NCBI GenBank assembly: GCA_001917895.1
Contig: MNEW01000046.1
Location: forward strand, 1,865 to 16,756
Direction of reading: 5' to 3'
Source: Actinobacteria bacterium 13_1_40CM_66_12
GTDB taxonomy: Bacteria; Chloroflexota; Dormibacteria; Dormibacterales; Dormibacteraceae
DNA length: 14,892 nt
Shown: one piece after another, positions 6,271-14,230 of the stretch
How the letters are laid out: each line of letters begins with the position of its first letter
Numbering within the stretch: position 1 is the first letter of the stretch
Program-made: the position numbers and the translations under genes
The notes under the pieces: generated by a model
Databases searched by the model: none
Told to the model about the DNA's origin: nothing
The model's input: only the letters and a program-made list of their open reading frames with translations

Positions 6271-7372
6271 GAACGGAGATATTACCGGACAGGCGGGTCC
6301 TCTCGCGGTGCTGCAGGAGTGGTCGGCGGAGCATCATCGACTGGACGATGCCCAGCGCGGCAAGCGTGGTCACGGTCGCCGACCCCCCGTACGAGATCAG
6401 CGGCAAAGGGATGCCGGCGATCGGCAGCAGGCCGATGTTCATGCCGACGTTCTCGACCACCTGCGCGAAGATCATCACGAACACCCCGCCGGCCACCAGG
6501 CCTCCGAAGCGGTCCGGCGCCATAGCCGCGCTTCGCAGCAGCCGGACCAGCAGGGCTCCGAAAACGGCGAGCAGGAGCAGGCAGCCGAGGAGTCCGAACT
6601 GCTCGGCATAGACGGCGAACACGAAGTCGGTGGCGCGCTCCGGGACGAAGCCCAGCGCTCCCTGCAGGCCGTGAAGCCAGCCCTGACCGAACAGCCCGCC
6701 GGCACCGACGGCGATGCGGGCCTGAAGCAGGTTGTAGCCGGCCCCAAGCGGATCGGAGCCGGGGTTCAGGAAGATCTCGAGCCGGCGCCTCTGGTATCCG
6801 TGGAGCAGGTGAGGCAGCAGTGGCAGCACCACCGCGGCGCACGCCGCCAGCGACACGAGCTGGGTCAGTCGAGCGCCGGCCAGGAAGAGCATCCCGACGA
6901 GCACCGCGACAACGACGATGGTCGTGCCCAGGTCGGGCTGGGTCAGGATCAGTGCGGCTGCGGGCGCCACCAGCCCGAGGGCGCCCCCAAAAGCGCGCCA
7001 GCTCAGCTTCTCGAGTCTGCCCAGGTATGTGGCCAGGACCAGCACCAGCAGGAGCTTGGACAGCTCCGAGGGCTGCAGGGGAAAGCCGCCGACTGAGAGC
7101 CAGCGCTGTGCTCCCAGTGCGGACCGGCCAAAAATTTGCACGGCGAGGAGCAGTGCCAGCGTGGCGGCGTAAAGCCAAGGCGCGAGCGCGGGCAGGCGCC
7201 GGTAGTCGAAGGCCGCCATCGCCACATAGGCGGCGGCGCCGACGACGACCCACACCACCTGCCGCATCCAATCCGCATGCGCGCTGTAGACCGTCATCAG
7301 GCCGAGGACGAGGAGCATTCCCGCGAGCAGCGGCTGGAGATGGTCGAGCCTTTGCCAGACGTTCGGCCTCAA
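6257..7372 (-). CDS. rodA: RodA, SEDS peptidoglycan glycosyltransferase
   Basis: A 371-residue SEDS protein with about ten membrane segments. RodA polymerises lipid II strands for side-wall growth together with PBP2, whose gene lies just upstream in the operon. Evidence includes GAQRWLSVGGFPLQPSELSK, LTQPDLGTTIV, the GYNLLQARIAVGAGGLFGQG segment, PERATDFVFAVYAEQFG, and the C-terminal signature GIPLPLISYGGSATV. In the PE-HTDF motif the usual His is Ala here. The TTG at 7372 is chosen because it overlaps the mrdA stop (TTGA) and gives a normal short cytoplasmic N-terminus; the frame is open further upstream only as an Arg/His-rich shadow of mrdA. The 3' end overlaps rplU by 14 bases, linking cell-shape and ribosomal genes. 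Confidence 0.92.
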   Translation of the reverse strand: MRPNVWQRLDHLQPLLAGMLLVLGLMTVYSAHADWMRQVVWVVVGAAAYVAMAAFDYRRLPALAPWLYAATLALLLAVQIFGRSALGAQRWLSVGGFPLQPSELSKLLLVLVLATYLGRLEKLSWRAFGGALGLVAPAAALILTQPDLGTTIVVVAVLVGMLFLAGARLTQLVSLAACAAVVLPLLPHLLHGYQRRRLEIFLNPGSDPLGAGYNLLQARIAVGAGGLFGQGWLHGLQGALGFVPERATDFVFAVYAEQFGLLGCLLLLAVFGALLVRLLRSAAMAPDRFGGLVAGGVFVMIFAQVVENVGMNIGLLPIAGIPLPLISYGGSATVTTLAALGIVQSMMLRRPLLQHRERTRLSGNISVRAQA

Positions 7373-9190
7373 GGAGTCGTCAAAGGAGTGGTGACGTGGA
7401 TGGCGGCGCGGCTGCCGTTGTAGAACTTCATGATGTCGACGCCGATGGGCGCCGCTTCCACCTCGGACAGCTCGCCGCGCTCCACGAATATCGACATCGC
7501 TACGTCGGGCTGCGCGTAGGGCGCGAAGAAAACGAACCACGCATGTGTCGGCAAATCCAGCCCGCTCCCGCCCCATTGCGCGGTGCCGGTCTTGCCGCCG
7601 CCATCGGCGGGCACTCCTGCGGCCCGGAACCAGTAATTCATGTTGTAAGGGCGGTTGATCTCCTCGCGCATTCCTTCACGCACGGCTTGCAGGTTGTCGG
7701 GCGAGGCCGGCACTTTGTTGACAACTTCGCGCTGCTGGGTTTCGGTGACGCGGCCCGAGGCGTCGCGCACCAGATGGACGAGCGTGGGCTGCATCACGGC
7801 GCCGCCGTTGGCGAGCGCAGCCACGTACACGGCCTGGTTGAGGGGCGTCGTCAGGAGAGCAGACTGGCCGATGCCAAAGGTGATCGTGTCGCCCAGGGTC
7901 CAGCGACACGTGTCGGAGTCGAGGTCGGGAACGCCGCACTGCAGCTGCTTCCAGATCCGGTCGGGCACGAGCCCAGCCTCCACGCCGGGCATCTCGATGC
8001 CCTTGGTCTGACCGAAGCCGAAGGCGCGCGCATAGCGCGCCAGCGTGACGTCGCCCACCATCGCCGCGACCTGGTAACCCGCCGTACGACAGGTAGCTCG
8101 GGCAGCCGAGCATCGTCTGCGGGGTGATCTTGCCCTCCTGGAGACCCGCGGTGGCCGTGACCATCTTGAAGGTCGACCCGGGGGCGTACTGGCCGGCGAT
8201 CGCGCGATTGAGGAGGGGCCGGTCTGGGTTCGTGACCAGGCGGTCGTAATCCGCCTGGGAGATGCCATGGGTGAAGAGGTTGGTGTCGTAGCCGGGCATG
8301 CTCACCAGCGCCAGCACCTCACCCGACTGCGGATCGAGTACCACCGACGCGCCGGCGGTTTTGTGATCGCGTTGAAGCCCGGCCGCCAGGGCCTGCGCCG
8401 TCGCCCTCTGCAGCGATGCATCGATGGTCAGGTAAACGGCCTGTCCCGCGACCGCGTGCTGCATCGCGATCGTCCTCACCACCTGGCCGCGGGCATCGAC
8501 CTCGACGTCGGCCCAGCCGTCGGTGCCGCGTAGGAGCGGCTCGAGGCCGGCTTCCACGCCCACCTTTCCGACCAACTCGTCGGGCTGGTAGCCGCGCGGC
8601 CGAAGGCGCTTGAGATCCGCGTCGTCGAGCGGTCCGACGTAGCCGACGACGTGCCCGAAGGTCAGCGGCTCGACGTAAGTGCGCACCCCACGATGCGTGA
8701 GCGATGCCCCAGCCAGGGTCGGCAGACGTTCGTTGATGGCAAGCAGCTCGGCGTCGGTGAGTTCCGGGCCGAGGCGCACGGAGCCGAATTGGTCGGCCAC
8801 CGCCAGCGATGTTTCGAGTTGGTCTTCCGACTGCCCAGTCAGCGTCGCGAGCGTGGCAAGCTCCGCGGCGCGCTCACGTGAGTCGGCGGGTAGGTCCGCC
8901 GGGACGACCTGGAGGTTCCAGATGGGCGTGTTCTGCACGAGCGGCACGCCATGGCGGTCGTAGATGATTCCCCGGTCGGCTTCGATGACGACGCGGTGAA
9001 TGGTGTTCGACCGCGCAAGCCCCGCCAGCGTCGACGCGTCGAACATCTGCAGCTGTGTGAGCTTGAGCGAGAGCACGCCGATCATCAGGACCACGATTCC
9101 GGCCGCGGCCACCATCCTGGCCGACCATCGCGGCCGGGGGGCGACGCCGCCGAGCTCGACCCAGCGGCCGAAGCCCCTATCCTCGATCAA
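7369..9190 (-). pseudogene. mrdA: PBP2 (class B penicillin-binding protein), broken by internal deletion and frameshift
   Basis: PBP2 cross-links peptidoglycan during elongation together with RodA and MreBCD. The 5' part (TTG at 9190 to about 8078, 371 residues) has an N-terminal membrane segment, the dimerisation domain (ADRGIIYDRHGVPLV, GRVEAGLEPLLRG-like region) and the catalytic serine in PGSTFKMV (Ser339). After CPSYLSYGG the frame changes: the 3' part, open from before YQVAAMVGDVTLARYARAFG (about 8076) to the TGA at 7369, gives 235 residues with the KTGTAQWG box (codons at 7593-7570). About 25-30 residues that normally connect YGG to FFYQ, including the SxN/SxD active-site motif, are missing, so the loss is 2 (mod 3) bases, about 77-83. 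As given, no active transpeptidase could be made. The TTG start overlaps mreD (TTGA) and the stop overlaps rodA (TTGA). Either a sequence or assembly error in an essential gene or a real inactivation. Confidence 0.82.
8068..8090 (-). other. Deletion/frameshift junction in mrdA
   Basis: On the minus strand the codons TCG TAC GGC GGG (SYGG) are followed directly by the frame-shifted codons TAC CAG GTC GCG (YQVA). Family members carry the W/N-rich strand and the SxN motif between these two points. Confidence 0.7.
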
Positions 9191-9684
9191 GACGCTGTCT
9201 CCCAGTGGAGGCCGACCGTTATGCGCCGCAGCGACGCGAGCGCGAGCGGCATGAGCGCCGCGTTGTACAGCGATGCGGCGACTGTGAGCGCGAGCGCGGT
9301 GCGAAAAGAAGGGATGGGCATGCCGATCGCTTTGTCGGCGCCGACGAGGACGAGCGAATAGAGGATGGTGCTCAGCGCTGCCGCGCCCGCGGGGTGCAGT
9401 GGACTGTCACGATCGAGATTGCGAGCCCAAAAACCGGTCGCGTAAGCGCCGGGAAGCAGCGCCAGGGCGTGCGGTCCAAGCGGTCCCGGCGCGTTGAGGT
9501 CGAGCAGGATGCCGCCGGCGCATGCCCAGAGGAGCCCGGCACGCACCCCTTGCGTCCAGGTCAGTCCGATAACAGCGATCAAGACGAGGTTTGGAAATGC
9601 GCCCGCGATCTCGAGCTGCGACGCCCACGTGACCTGGACCAACGCGGCGGCCAGCATCAGCACGAACCCGATGCCCACCTTCAT
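9187..9684 (-). CDS. mreD: MreD, rod-shape-determining membrane protein
   Basis: A 165-residue, very hydrophobic protein with about five or six membrane segments, located exactly between mreC and mrdA as in most bacteria. The conserved segment GGILLDLNAPGPLG and a following L-GAYATGFWARN fit the MreD family, an integral membrane part of the elongasome that supports MreC and the PBP2-RodA pair. The ATG at 9684 overlaps the mreC stop (ATGA) and precedes the first membrane segment directly. The frame is open a little further upstream but only across mreC. The 3' end overlaps the mrdA start (TTGA). Sequence conservation in MreD is low, so the position carries much of the weight. Confidence 0.85.
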   Translation of the reverse strand: MKVGIGFVLMLAAALVQVTWASQLEIAGAFPNLVLIAVIGLTWTQGVRAGLLWACAGGILLDLNAPGPLGPHALALLPGAYATGFWARNLDRDSPLHPAGAAALSTILYSLVLVGADKAIGMPIPSFRTALALTVAASLYNAALMPLALASLRRITVGLHWETAS

Positions 9685-10496
9685 GACGGGGTGAAGTCCG
9701 TGACGATGATGACAAGGCTCAGCGACGCGGGATCGTTGACCCAATCGATCTGCGCGGCGTCGACCGTCGCCGCGTCGCTGTGCGTGACGATCACAACGTC
9801 ACCAACCACCAGGCCACGCGGATAACCGCCACCGACGCCGCTGGTGATCGCCCACTCGCCTTTGGACGCGACCGCCCCAATGCGGTGCTCGATCTGCAGC
9901 TGGAGCGTGCCGGGGCCGCCGATGGCCGTGCCCTGCAGCCCGGATCCGGAAAGGAACACATTGGCGCGGCTCTGCGGGTCGGCCAGCGTCTGCACGATCG
10001 CGCCGTGCGGTCCGGCTTCGCGCACGCGGCCGACCAGACCAGCTCCACTCACGACGATCATGCCGGCATGCACTCCGTCGTCGGTGCCCCGATCGATCTG
10101 CAGCGTGCGGCTGAACGCGTCAGGCCCGCGGCCGACCACCGCGGCGACCAGTGTCCGGTGACCGAACGACCGCTGGAAATCGAGCGCCTGGCGAAGCTCC
10201 CTGTCGTCGTATGCGGACGCGTTGAGCTCCGCGAGCTGGCGCTGCAAGGATTGGTTTTCCGCGTTCAGCCTCTGGTTCTCGGCGCGCAGGCTCGCGATGT
10301 CGCCGAAGATCGCGGTGGCGCGCCCGACGGTCGACGCGAGCGACGTCATCTGCGCCTCGAGCGGCGCCATCGCGCTCTTGGCTGTGCCCCGGGCGCCTTC
10401 CGCCCATGACTGCTGGGACAGCACCGCCAGTACGAGCATCGCCGCGGCCAGGCCTAGAAAGCGACCCGTCGAACGCGACCGGGTGCTTCCGTGCAT
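9681..10496 (-). CDS. mreC: MreC, cell-shape protein
   Basis: A 271-residue single-span protein: basic cytoplasmic start, membrane segment at about residues 12-30, a coiled coil at about 65-95 (SLRAENQRLNAENQSLQRQL), then the paired beta-domain region with AAVVGRGPDAFSRTLQIDRG, GAGLVGRVREAG and the C-terminal YPRGLVVGDVVIV. MreC is the periplasmic scaffold that binds and activates PBP2 in the elongasome. The ATG at 10496 is 10 bases after the mreB stop, with an AGAGGG stretch about 5 bases upstream serving as a possible Shine-Dalgarno. It is complete and of normal length. Confidence 0.93.
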   Translation of the reverse strand: MHGSTRSRSTGRFLGLAAAMLVLAVLSQQSWAEGARGTAKSAMAPLEAQMTSLASTVGRATAIFGDIASLRAENQRLNAENQSLQRQLAELNASAYDDRELRQALDFQRSFGHRTLVAAVVGRGPDAFSRTLQIDRGTDDGVHAGMIVVSGAGLVGRVREAGPHGAIVQTLADPQSRANVFLSGSGLQGTAIGGPGTLQLQIEHRIGAVASKGEWAITSGVGGGYPRGLVVGDVVIVTHSDAATVDAAQIDWVNDPASLSLVIIVTDFTPS

Positions 10497-10506
10497 GGGG
10501 AACCCT

Positions 10507-11565
10507 CTACGAACGCAGGGCTCGCGCGCGCCGTGTGCGCAGCAGCACCCGGTTCAAAGTATCGATCTCCTCGAGGACGATGCCGGTGCCGCGGACCACA
10601 CAGGTGAGCGGGTCTTCGGCCACTCGCACCGGCATGAGGGTTTCGTGCGCGAGCAGCTTGTCCAGTCCGGCGAGCAGCGCGCCTCCGCCGCAGACGACCA
10701 TGCCGCGTTCGATGATGTCCTCGACCAGCTCATGGGGCGTCGCGTCGAGTGTCGAGCGGACCGCGCGCACGATGTCGACGAGCACGCCGCTCAGCGCCTC
10801 GCGTACGTGTGCCGTTGTCATCTCCACCGTTTTCGGCAGCCCCGTGATGAGGTCGCGCCCGCGGACGACAAACGACGTCTCGTCGGCCATCGGGAAAGCT
10901 GAGCCCATCGCGATCTTGATGTCCTCGGCGGTGCGCTCGCCGATGAGAAGACCCATGTTCCGGCGCACGTACTGCACGATCGCGTCATCCATCTCGTCGC
11001 CGCCGACTCGCGCCGACGTTGCCGCCACGATGCCGCCCAACGAGATGACCGCAACCTCGGTCGTGCCCCCGCCGATGTCGACGATCATCGAACCTCCCGC
11101 GGACTGGACTGGAAGACCGGCGCCGATGGCCGCCGCCATCGGCTCTTCGATCAGGTGCGCCTCGCGTGCACCGGCCATCGTGGCCGCATCGGTAACCGCC
11201 CGTTTCTCCACTTCGGTGACGCCGGACGGGATCCCGATCACGACTCGCGGATGGCTGATGTGCCACGCGCGGTTGTGGGCGCGCGCGATGAAGTGCCTGA
11301 TCATCTGCTCGGTGTGCTCGAAGTCAGCGATCACACCGTCGCGCAGCGGACGCATCGCGACGATGTCGGCGGGCGTGCGGCCCAGCATCCTGCGCGCTTC
11401 GGTGCCGACGCTGAGGACCTGCCCGGTGCGTTTGCTCACCGCGACGACGGATGGCTCGTTCAGGACGATGCCACGCCCGCGAACGTGTACCAGGGTGTTG
11501 GCGGTCCCGAGGTCGATGCCGACGTCGGCGGACCAAAGCCCCAATACGGAAGTCAGCAGGCTCAT
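10507..11565 (-). CDS. mreB: MreB, actin-like cell-shape protein
   Basis: A 352-residue bacterial actin homologue. Phosphate-1 motif VGIDLGTANTLVHV is near the N-terminus, phosphate-2 IVDIGGGTTEVAVISLGGIV is in the middle, and the adenosine motif VVCGGGALLAGLDKLL is near residue 290; PLRDGVIADFEHTEQMIRHF is also a strong MreB mark. It forms membrane-bound filaments that guide side-wall synthesis. The N-terminal MSLLTSVLGLWS resembles the amphipathic membrane-binding region seen in some MreBs. The ATG at 11565 is supported by its fit to the family start. It appears to be the first gene of the long series mreBCD-mrdA-rodA-rplU-rpmA-obg-nadD-rsfS; the gap upstream is 98 bp. Confidence 0.96.
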   Translation of the reverse strand: MSLLTSVLGLWSADVGIDLGTANTLVHVRGRGIVLNEPSVVAVSKRTGQVLSVGTEARRMLGRTPADIVAMRPLRDGVIADFEHTEQMIRHFIARAHNRAWHISHPRVVIGIPSGVTEVEKRAVTDAATMAGAREAHLIEEPMAAAIGAGLPVQSAGGSMIVDIGGGTTEVAVISLGGIVAATSARVGGDEMDDAIVQYVRRNMGLLIGERTAEDIKIAMGSAFPMADETSFVVRGRDLITGLPKTVEMTTAHVREALSGVLVDIVRAVRSTLDATPHELVEDIIERGMVVCGGGALLAGLDKLLAHETLMPVRVAEDPLTCVVRGTGIVLEEIDTLNRVLLRTRRARALRS

Positions 11566-11663
11566 GGCAGGGACGCATAGAAATGGTTAGGCAAGGCGCG
11601 GGACGGTGCGGATCATACACCCCGTTGGGGTCCTTTCTACGTGCTTACCCCATACCTAGTGTG
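11566..11663 (-). promoter_or_regulatory. mreB upstream region, candidate promoter
   Basis: This 98-bp gap separates mreB from the membrane-protein cluster and is AT-richer than its surroundings. On the minus strand TATGAT at 11617-11612 is one base from the -10 consensus, 47 bases upstream of the mreB ATG. The -35 position 17 bases ahead is poor (GTAGAA). A small dyad, ACCCC-GTT-GGGGT at 11619-11631, fills the spacer and could be an operator or a weak hairpin at the end of the upstream gene. No U-tract is seen. Confidence 0.3.
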
Positions 11664-12473
11664 TTAGCGGACTAGCAAGGAAGTCACCGCCACCAGCACC
11701 AGGACGAGCCCGGCGAAGGGGGCGACGGCGCGGCCATACGCGTCGCGCACTACATCGAGGCCCCGACGCCGCATGTACGCGCCGGCCAGAACGCAGAAGC
11801 CGGCGGCCGCCACGCTCACGCCCAAGAACCCCGCCAGCCCGAGTAGATCATCGTGTGTCGGCGGGAAGAAGAGCGTCGCAAACAGGCCGCAGTAAGGCCA
11901 CCAGCACAGGGCTCGCAGCGCGTCGAGGCGGCGGCGAGCACGGCGCTCACCCGGCGCGGGTACAGGCCACACCTTGAGCAACGCCGGCAGGCATAACAAA
12001 TAAAGGATCCCGCTCGCCACTTTCAGGGGCAGCAGCGACGGCACCAGCACCGCTCCGAGCACCTGTGGGCGCAGGCTCTGTGGCTCGACCGCCGGACCGA
12101 GCACCGCGACGAGCCAGCAGCACTGAACGACCAGGAGCAGGCCTGGTTCCGCGAACATCTCGGTGCCAAGCGCAAGCTCGGCCCACACCGTGAGCCCGAG
12201 CGCGATGGCGGCGATGATGAGGTTGCGCTCGTCCGAAGGCACAAGGTTGAACGGCGCGGACATCTGCACGGCCGCGAGCATCGATGACAGTGCCACCGTC
12301 GTCAGCACCGCAGATGGGCGGTGCCGTGGCAATTCCGGTCTCATCCAACTCCCCTCCGACACGCGCACCCACACGCTCTCCGCCGCGCCTCCGAACAGGG
12401 CGATCATGACCAGGCCCGGATACAGAAGCAGTGCGGCGGTGTGGGTGGCGAGCTGGGCAAGGACCTGTGTCAT
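11664..12473 (-). CDS. Polytopic membrane protein, possibly NuoH/HyfC-like
   Basis: A 269-residue protein with about eight hydrophobic segments (near 12-32, 53-75, 84-103, 109-127, 136-166, 187-205, 211-232, 250-267). The segment RRRLDALRALCWWPYCGLFA resembles the R-RYDQLM-LGWK-LLP region near the C-terminus of NuoH, and the first membrane segment followed by a short basic loop is compatible with the HyfC/NuoH group, which in complex I and group 4 hydrogenases links the soluble arm to the antiporter-like subunits. The acidic and arginine loops that form the quinone site in NuoH are not evident, so the assignment is weak. The ATG at 12473 overlaps the stop of the preceding gene (ATGA). It is the last gene of the membrane cluster; mreB starts 98 bp further on. 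Confidence 0.45.
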   Translation of the reverse strand: MTQVLAQLATHTAALLLYPGLVMIALFGGAAESVWVRVSEGSWMRPELPRHRPSAVLTTVALSSMLAAVQMSAPFNLVPSDERNLIIAAIALGLTVWAELALGTEMFAEPGLLLVVQCCWLVAVLGPAVEPQSLRPQVLGAVLVPSLLPLKVASGILYLLCLPALLKVWPVPAPGERRARRRLDALRALCWWPYCGLFATLFFPPTHDDLLGLAGFLGVSVAAAGFCVLAGAYMRRRGLDVVRDAYGRAVAPFAGLVLVLVAVTSLLVR

Positions 12474-13687
12474 AGCCCGGCGAGGGAAAGGATCGGTTGC
12501 GGATACAAGCCGATCGCGACGCTGAGCGCGAGGGCGATCCCGACGCCCAACGCCTGGCGCCCGCGCGGCGCGCCGAGGCTCCGCCCAAGGCGGAGCGACG
12601 GTGGAAGCCAGAGCAGCAGGCCGATGCCGATCACCAAAGCGAGTGGCCAGTAGAGCTGAGTGGCCCCGCGCAGCAGGAACAGCCTGGCCGCGAAACCGGC
12701 AAAAGGAGCAGCCCCAGCAAGCATGGCGGCCGCGAGGAGGTTGATCGGCCGGTCCGTCTGAATGCTTTCTCGCATTGACTGGCGCGACCAGAGGTACAAA
12801 GGCAGGCGGCTCAGGACGATGCCGTAAAGAAGAAGGACGGCAGCCGCCTGGCCGTCGACCAATAGGACTCCGAACGCGCACAGCGCGAGGCCCCAGTCCG
12901 CCATGAACGAGTAGTGCCACGCGGACGTGCCCTTTTCCGTCAACCAAGAAGCCAGGCCACCCCACAGGACGTTGAGCAGGCCGAGACCGATCAGCATCGC
13001 CGCAAAAATGGCGCCGGCCGTGGGGATGAGCTCGTGCGCGCGGGTGATGACGGCCAAGGCAAGGATCGGACCCAGGAAAGCGATCCATGCAATCGGTGAT
13101 GTCGCCGTCAGCTCTTCCGGATCGAACTCGTGGATGTAAGGAAGCGTGCCCAGTGCGGCGGCGAGGCCGGCGACCAGTCCGATGGCGGCGAACCTGGCGA
13201 GGATCTGCGATCCGTCGAGCCGGGCAAAGACAAGGCCGGCTCCAAGCAGCGCCACAGCCAGCGCCGGTGCGCGCAACCGAGCCGCCAGCGGACGCCGCCC
13301 GCCCATTGCTGCATGAAGGAGGGCGATCGCCAGTGTCAGCAGGATGACGTCGTCCAGGTTTGGCGCCGCCGCGATCGCGGCCATCCCCGCGATGCCGGCG
13401 AGGCCCCACGTCAACAGCAGGCTGCGATCCGCGCGCGGCGGCGGAAAAGCGACTATGAGCGCCAGCGACGCGGCCGCCGCCAGCAGGAGCGCCCGGCTCA
13501 TCGCCGAAAGCGACAGGCTCACGCCGAGCTGATCCGACACCAGACCGGGAGCGGCCAGAAGCACCGCCGCGATACCGGCCGCACCCAAAACCGCCCCGGC
13601 CACCAGCGCCGCCCGCGGGCGCGGATGGAGCAACGCTGTGATGACCGCCCCGACTGCGGGCAAGCCGATCGCGAGCTCAGGCTCCAT
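12470..13687 (-). CDS. Antiporter-like membrane protein (NuoN/NuoM/HyfF-like, diverged)
   Basis: A 405-residue protein with about twelve to fourteen hydrophobic segments. Residues 240-275 (GGLASWLTEKGTSAWHYSF) line up with the DLKRLLAYSS block of proton-translocating NADH dehydrogenase subunits, and 325-345 (AGAAPFAGFAARLFLLRGA) with the G-PPFAGFWGKFLLLRAAL block of helix 12. The family pumps protons or sodium in complex I, Mrp and group 4 hydrogenases. The charges needed for this seem lost: the helix-5 Glu is absent around 111-130, the helix-7 Lys block reads LAAALGTLPYIHEF, and the helix-12 Lys is Arg335. Lys252 is the only lysine in the protein. The ATG at 13687 overlaps the preceding gene by 11 bases; the 3' end overlaps the next gene by ATGA. 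Confidence 0.55.
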   Translation of the reverse strand: MEPELAIGLPAVGAVITALLHPRPRAALVAGAVLGAAGIAAVLLAAPGLVSDQLGVSLSLSAMSRALLLAAAASLALIVAFPPPRADRSLLLTWGLAGIAGMAAIAAAPNLDDVILLTLAIALLHAAMGGRRPLAARLRAPALAVALLGAGLVFARLDGSQILARFAAIGLVAGLAAALGTLPYIHEFDPEELTATSPIAWIAFLGPILALAVITRAHELIPTAGAIFAAMLIGLGLLNVLWGGLASWLTEKGTSAWHYSFMADWGLALCAFGVLLVDGQAAAVLLLYGIVLSRLPLYLWSRQSMRESIQTDRPINLLAAAMLAGAAPFAGFAARLFLLRGATQLYWPLALVIGIGLLLWLPPSLRLGRSLGAPRGRQALGVGIALALSVAIGLYPQPILSLAGL

Positions 13688-14216
13688 TGGACCTCGCGGC
13701 CGGGAGGAGCAACGCACCCGCGGCGATGACGGCCGCGATCAGGTAAGGCGCAAATCCAGGATGGTTCGGACTGAGCTCAGATGCACTGGCCAGGGCGATG
13801 GCAAGCCCGGCGGCGCCGGTGAGCGCCGGCGCGGCGGCTTTGCTCTGAAGCAGGCGCGCCGCAGTCAGCCCCAGGACGGCGAGGCTGGCGAATCGCAACG
13901 ACGCCCCTGGCCCTGTCGTCACCGACGCCGCCATCCACAGCGACAGGATTGCGGCGGCGACCGCCAGTATCAGCCGAGGCGTCGAGCCGGCCGGCATCAG
14001 TCCCCAATCCTGGGGCCCGGATCGCAGCAGCTCGATCACGGCCACCGCCCCGCCCGCGAGCAGGAAGGCGCCGCCCAACCAGACTCCGCCTGCCCATGCG
14101 ATTGCGGTGAATCCGACAGCAACCAAACCAATGCCAAGCGCCAGGCCGCGCCGTCCGTCGGCCAGCACGATCATCGCCGCGCCCAGCCACGCGGCGAAAG
14201 CGGCCACACCCGTCAC
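13677..14216 (-). CDS. Small polytopic membrane protein, unknown
   Basis: A 179-residue protein of about six hydrophobic segments with short loops; the only sizeable loop is near residues 65-80 (LLRSGPQDWGLMPAGSTPRL). I do not recognise a family motif. Its size and position between two antiporter-like genes match the place of the small HyfE- or NuoK/J-type subunits in group 4 hydrogenase and complex I clusters, which is an inference from context only. The GTG at 14216 lies 14 bases after the stop of the upstream gene; it is followed directly by a membrane segment, so a start much further downstream is unlikely. The end overlaps the next gene by 11 bases. Confidence 0.5.
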   Translation of the reverse strand: MTGVAAFAAWLGAAMIVLADGRRGLALGIGLVAVGFTAIAWAGGVWLGGAFLLAGGAVAVIELLRSGPQDWGLMPAGSTPRLILAVAAAILSLWMAASVTTGPGASLRFASLAVLGLTAARLLQSKAAAPALTGAAGLAIALASASELSPNHPGFAPYLIAAVIAAGALLLPAARSNGA

Positions 14217-14230
14217 GAGTGAGTCCGCGA

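Noticed and set aside
6820..8127. Long plus-strand open frame of 435 codons opposite rodA and mrdA
   Set aside because: It is Arg/Pro/Ala-rich with no recognisable domain and lies antisense to clear rodA/mrdA coding sequence; such shadows are usual in GC-rich DNA.
10406..11590. Plus-strand open frame of 394 codons opposite mreB and mreC
   Set aside because: Antisense shadow of well-conserved mreB; composition is Ser/Arg/Thr-rich and without motifs.
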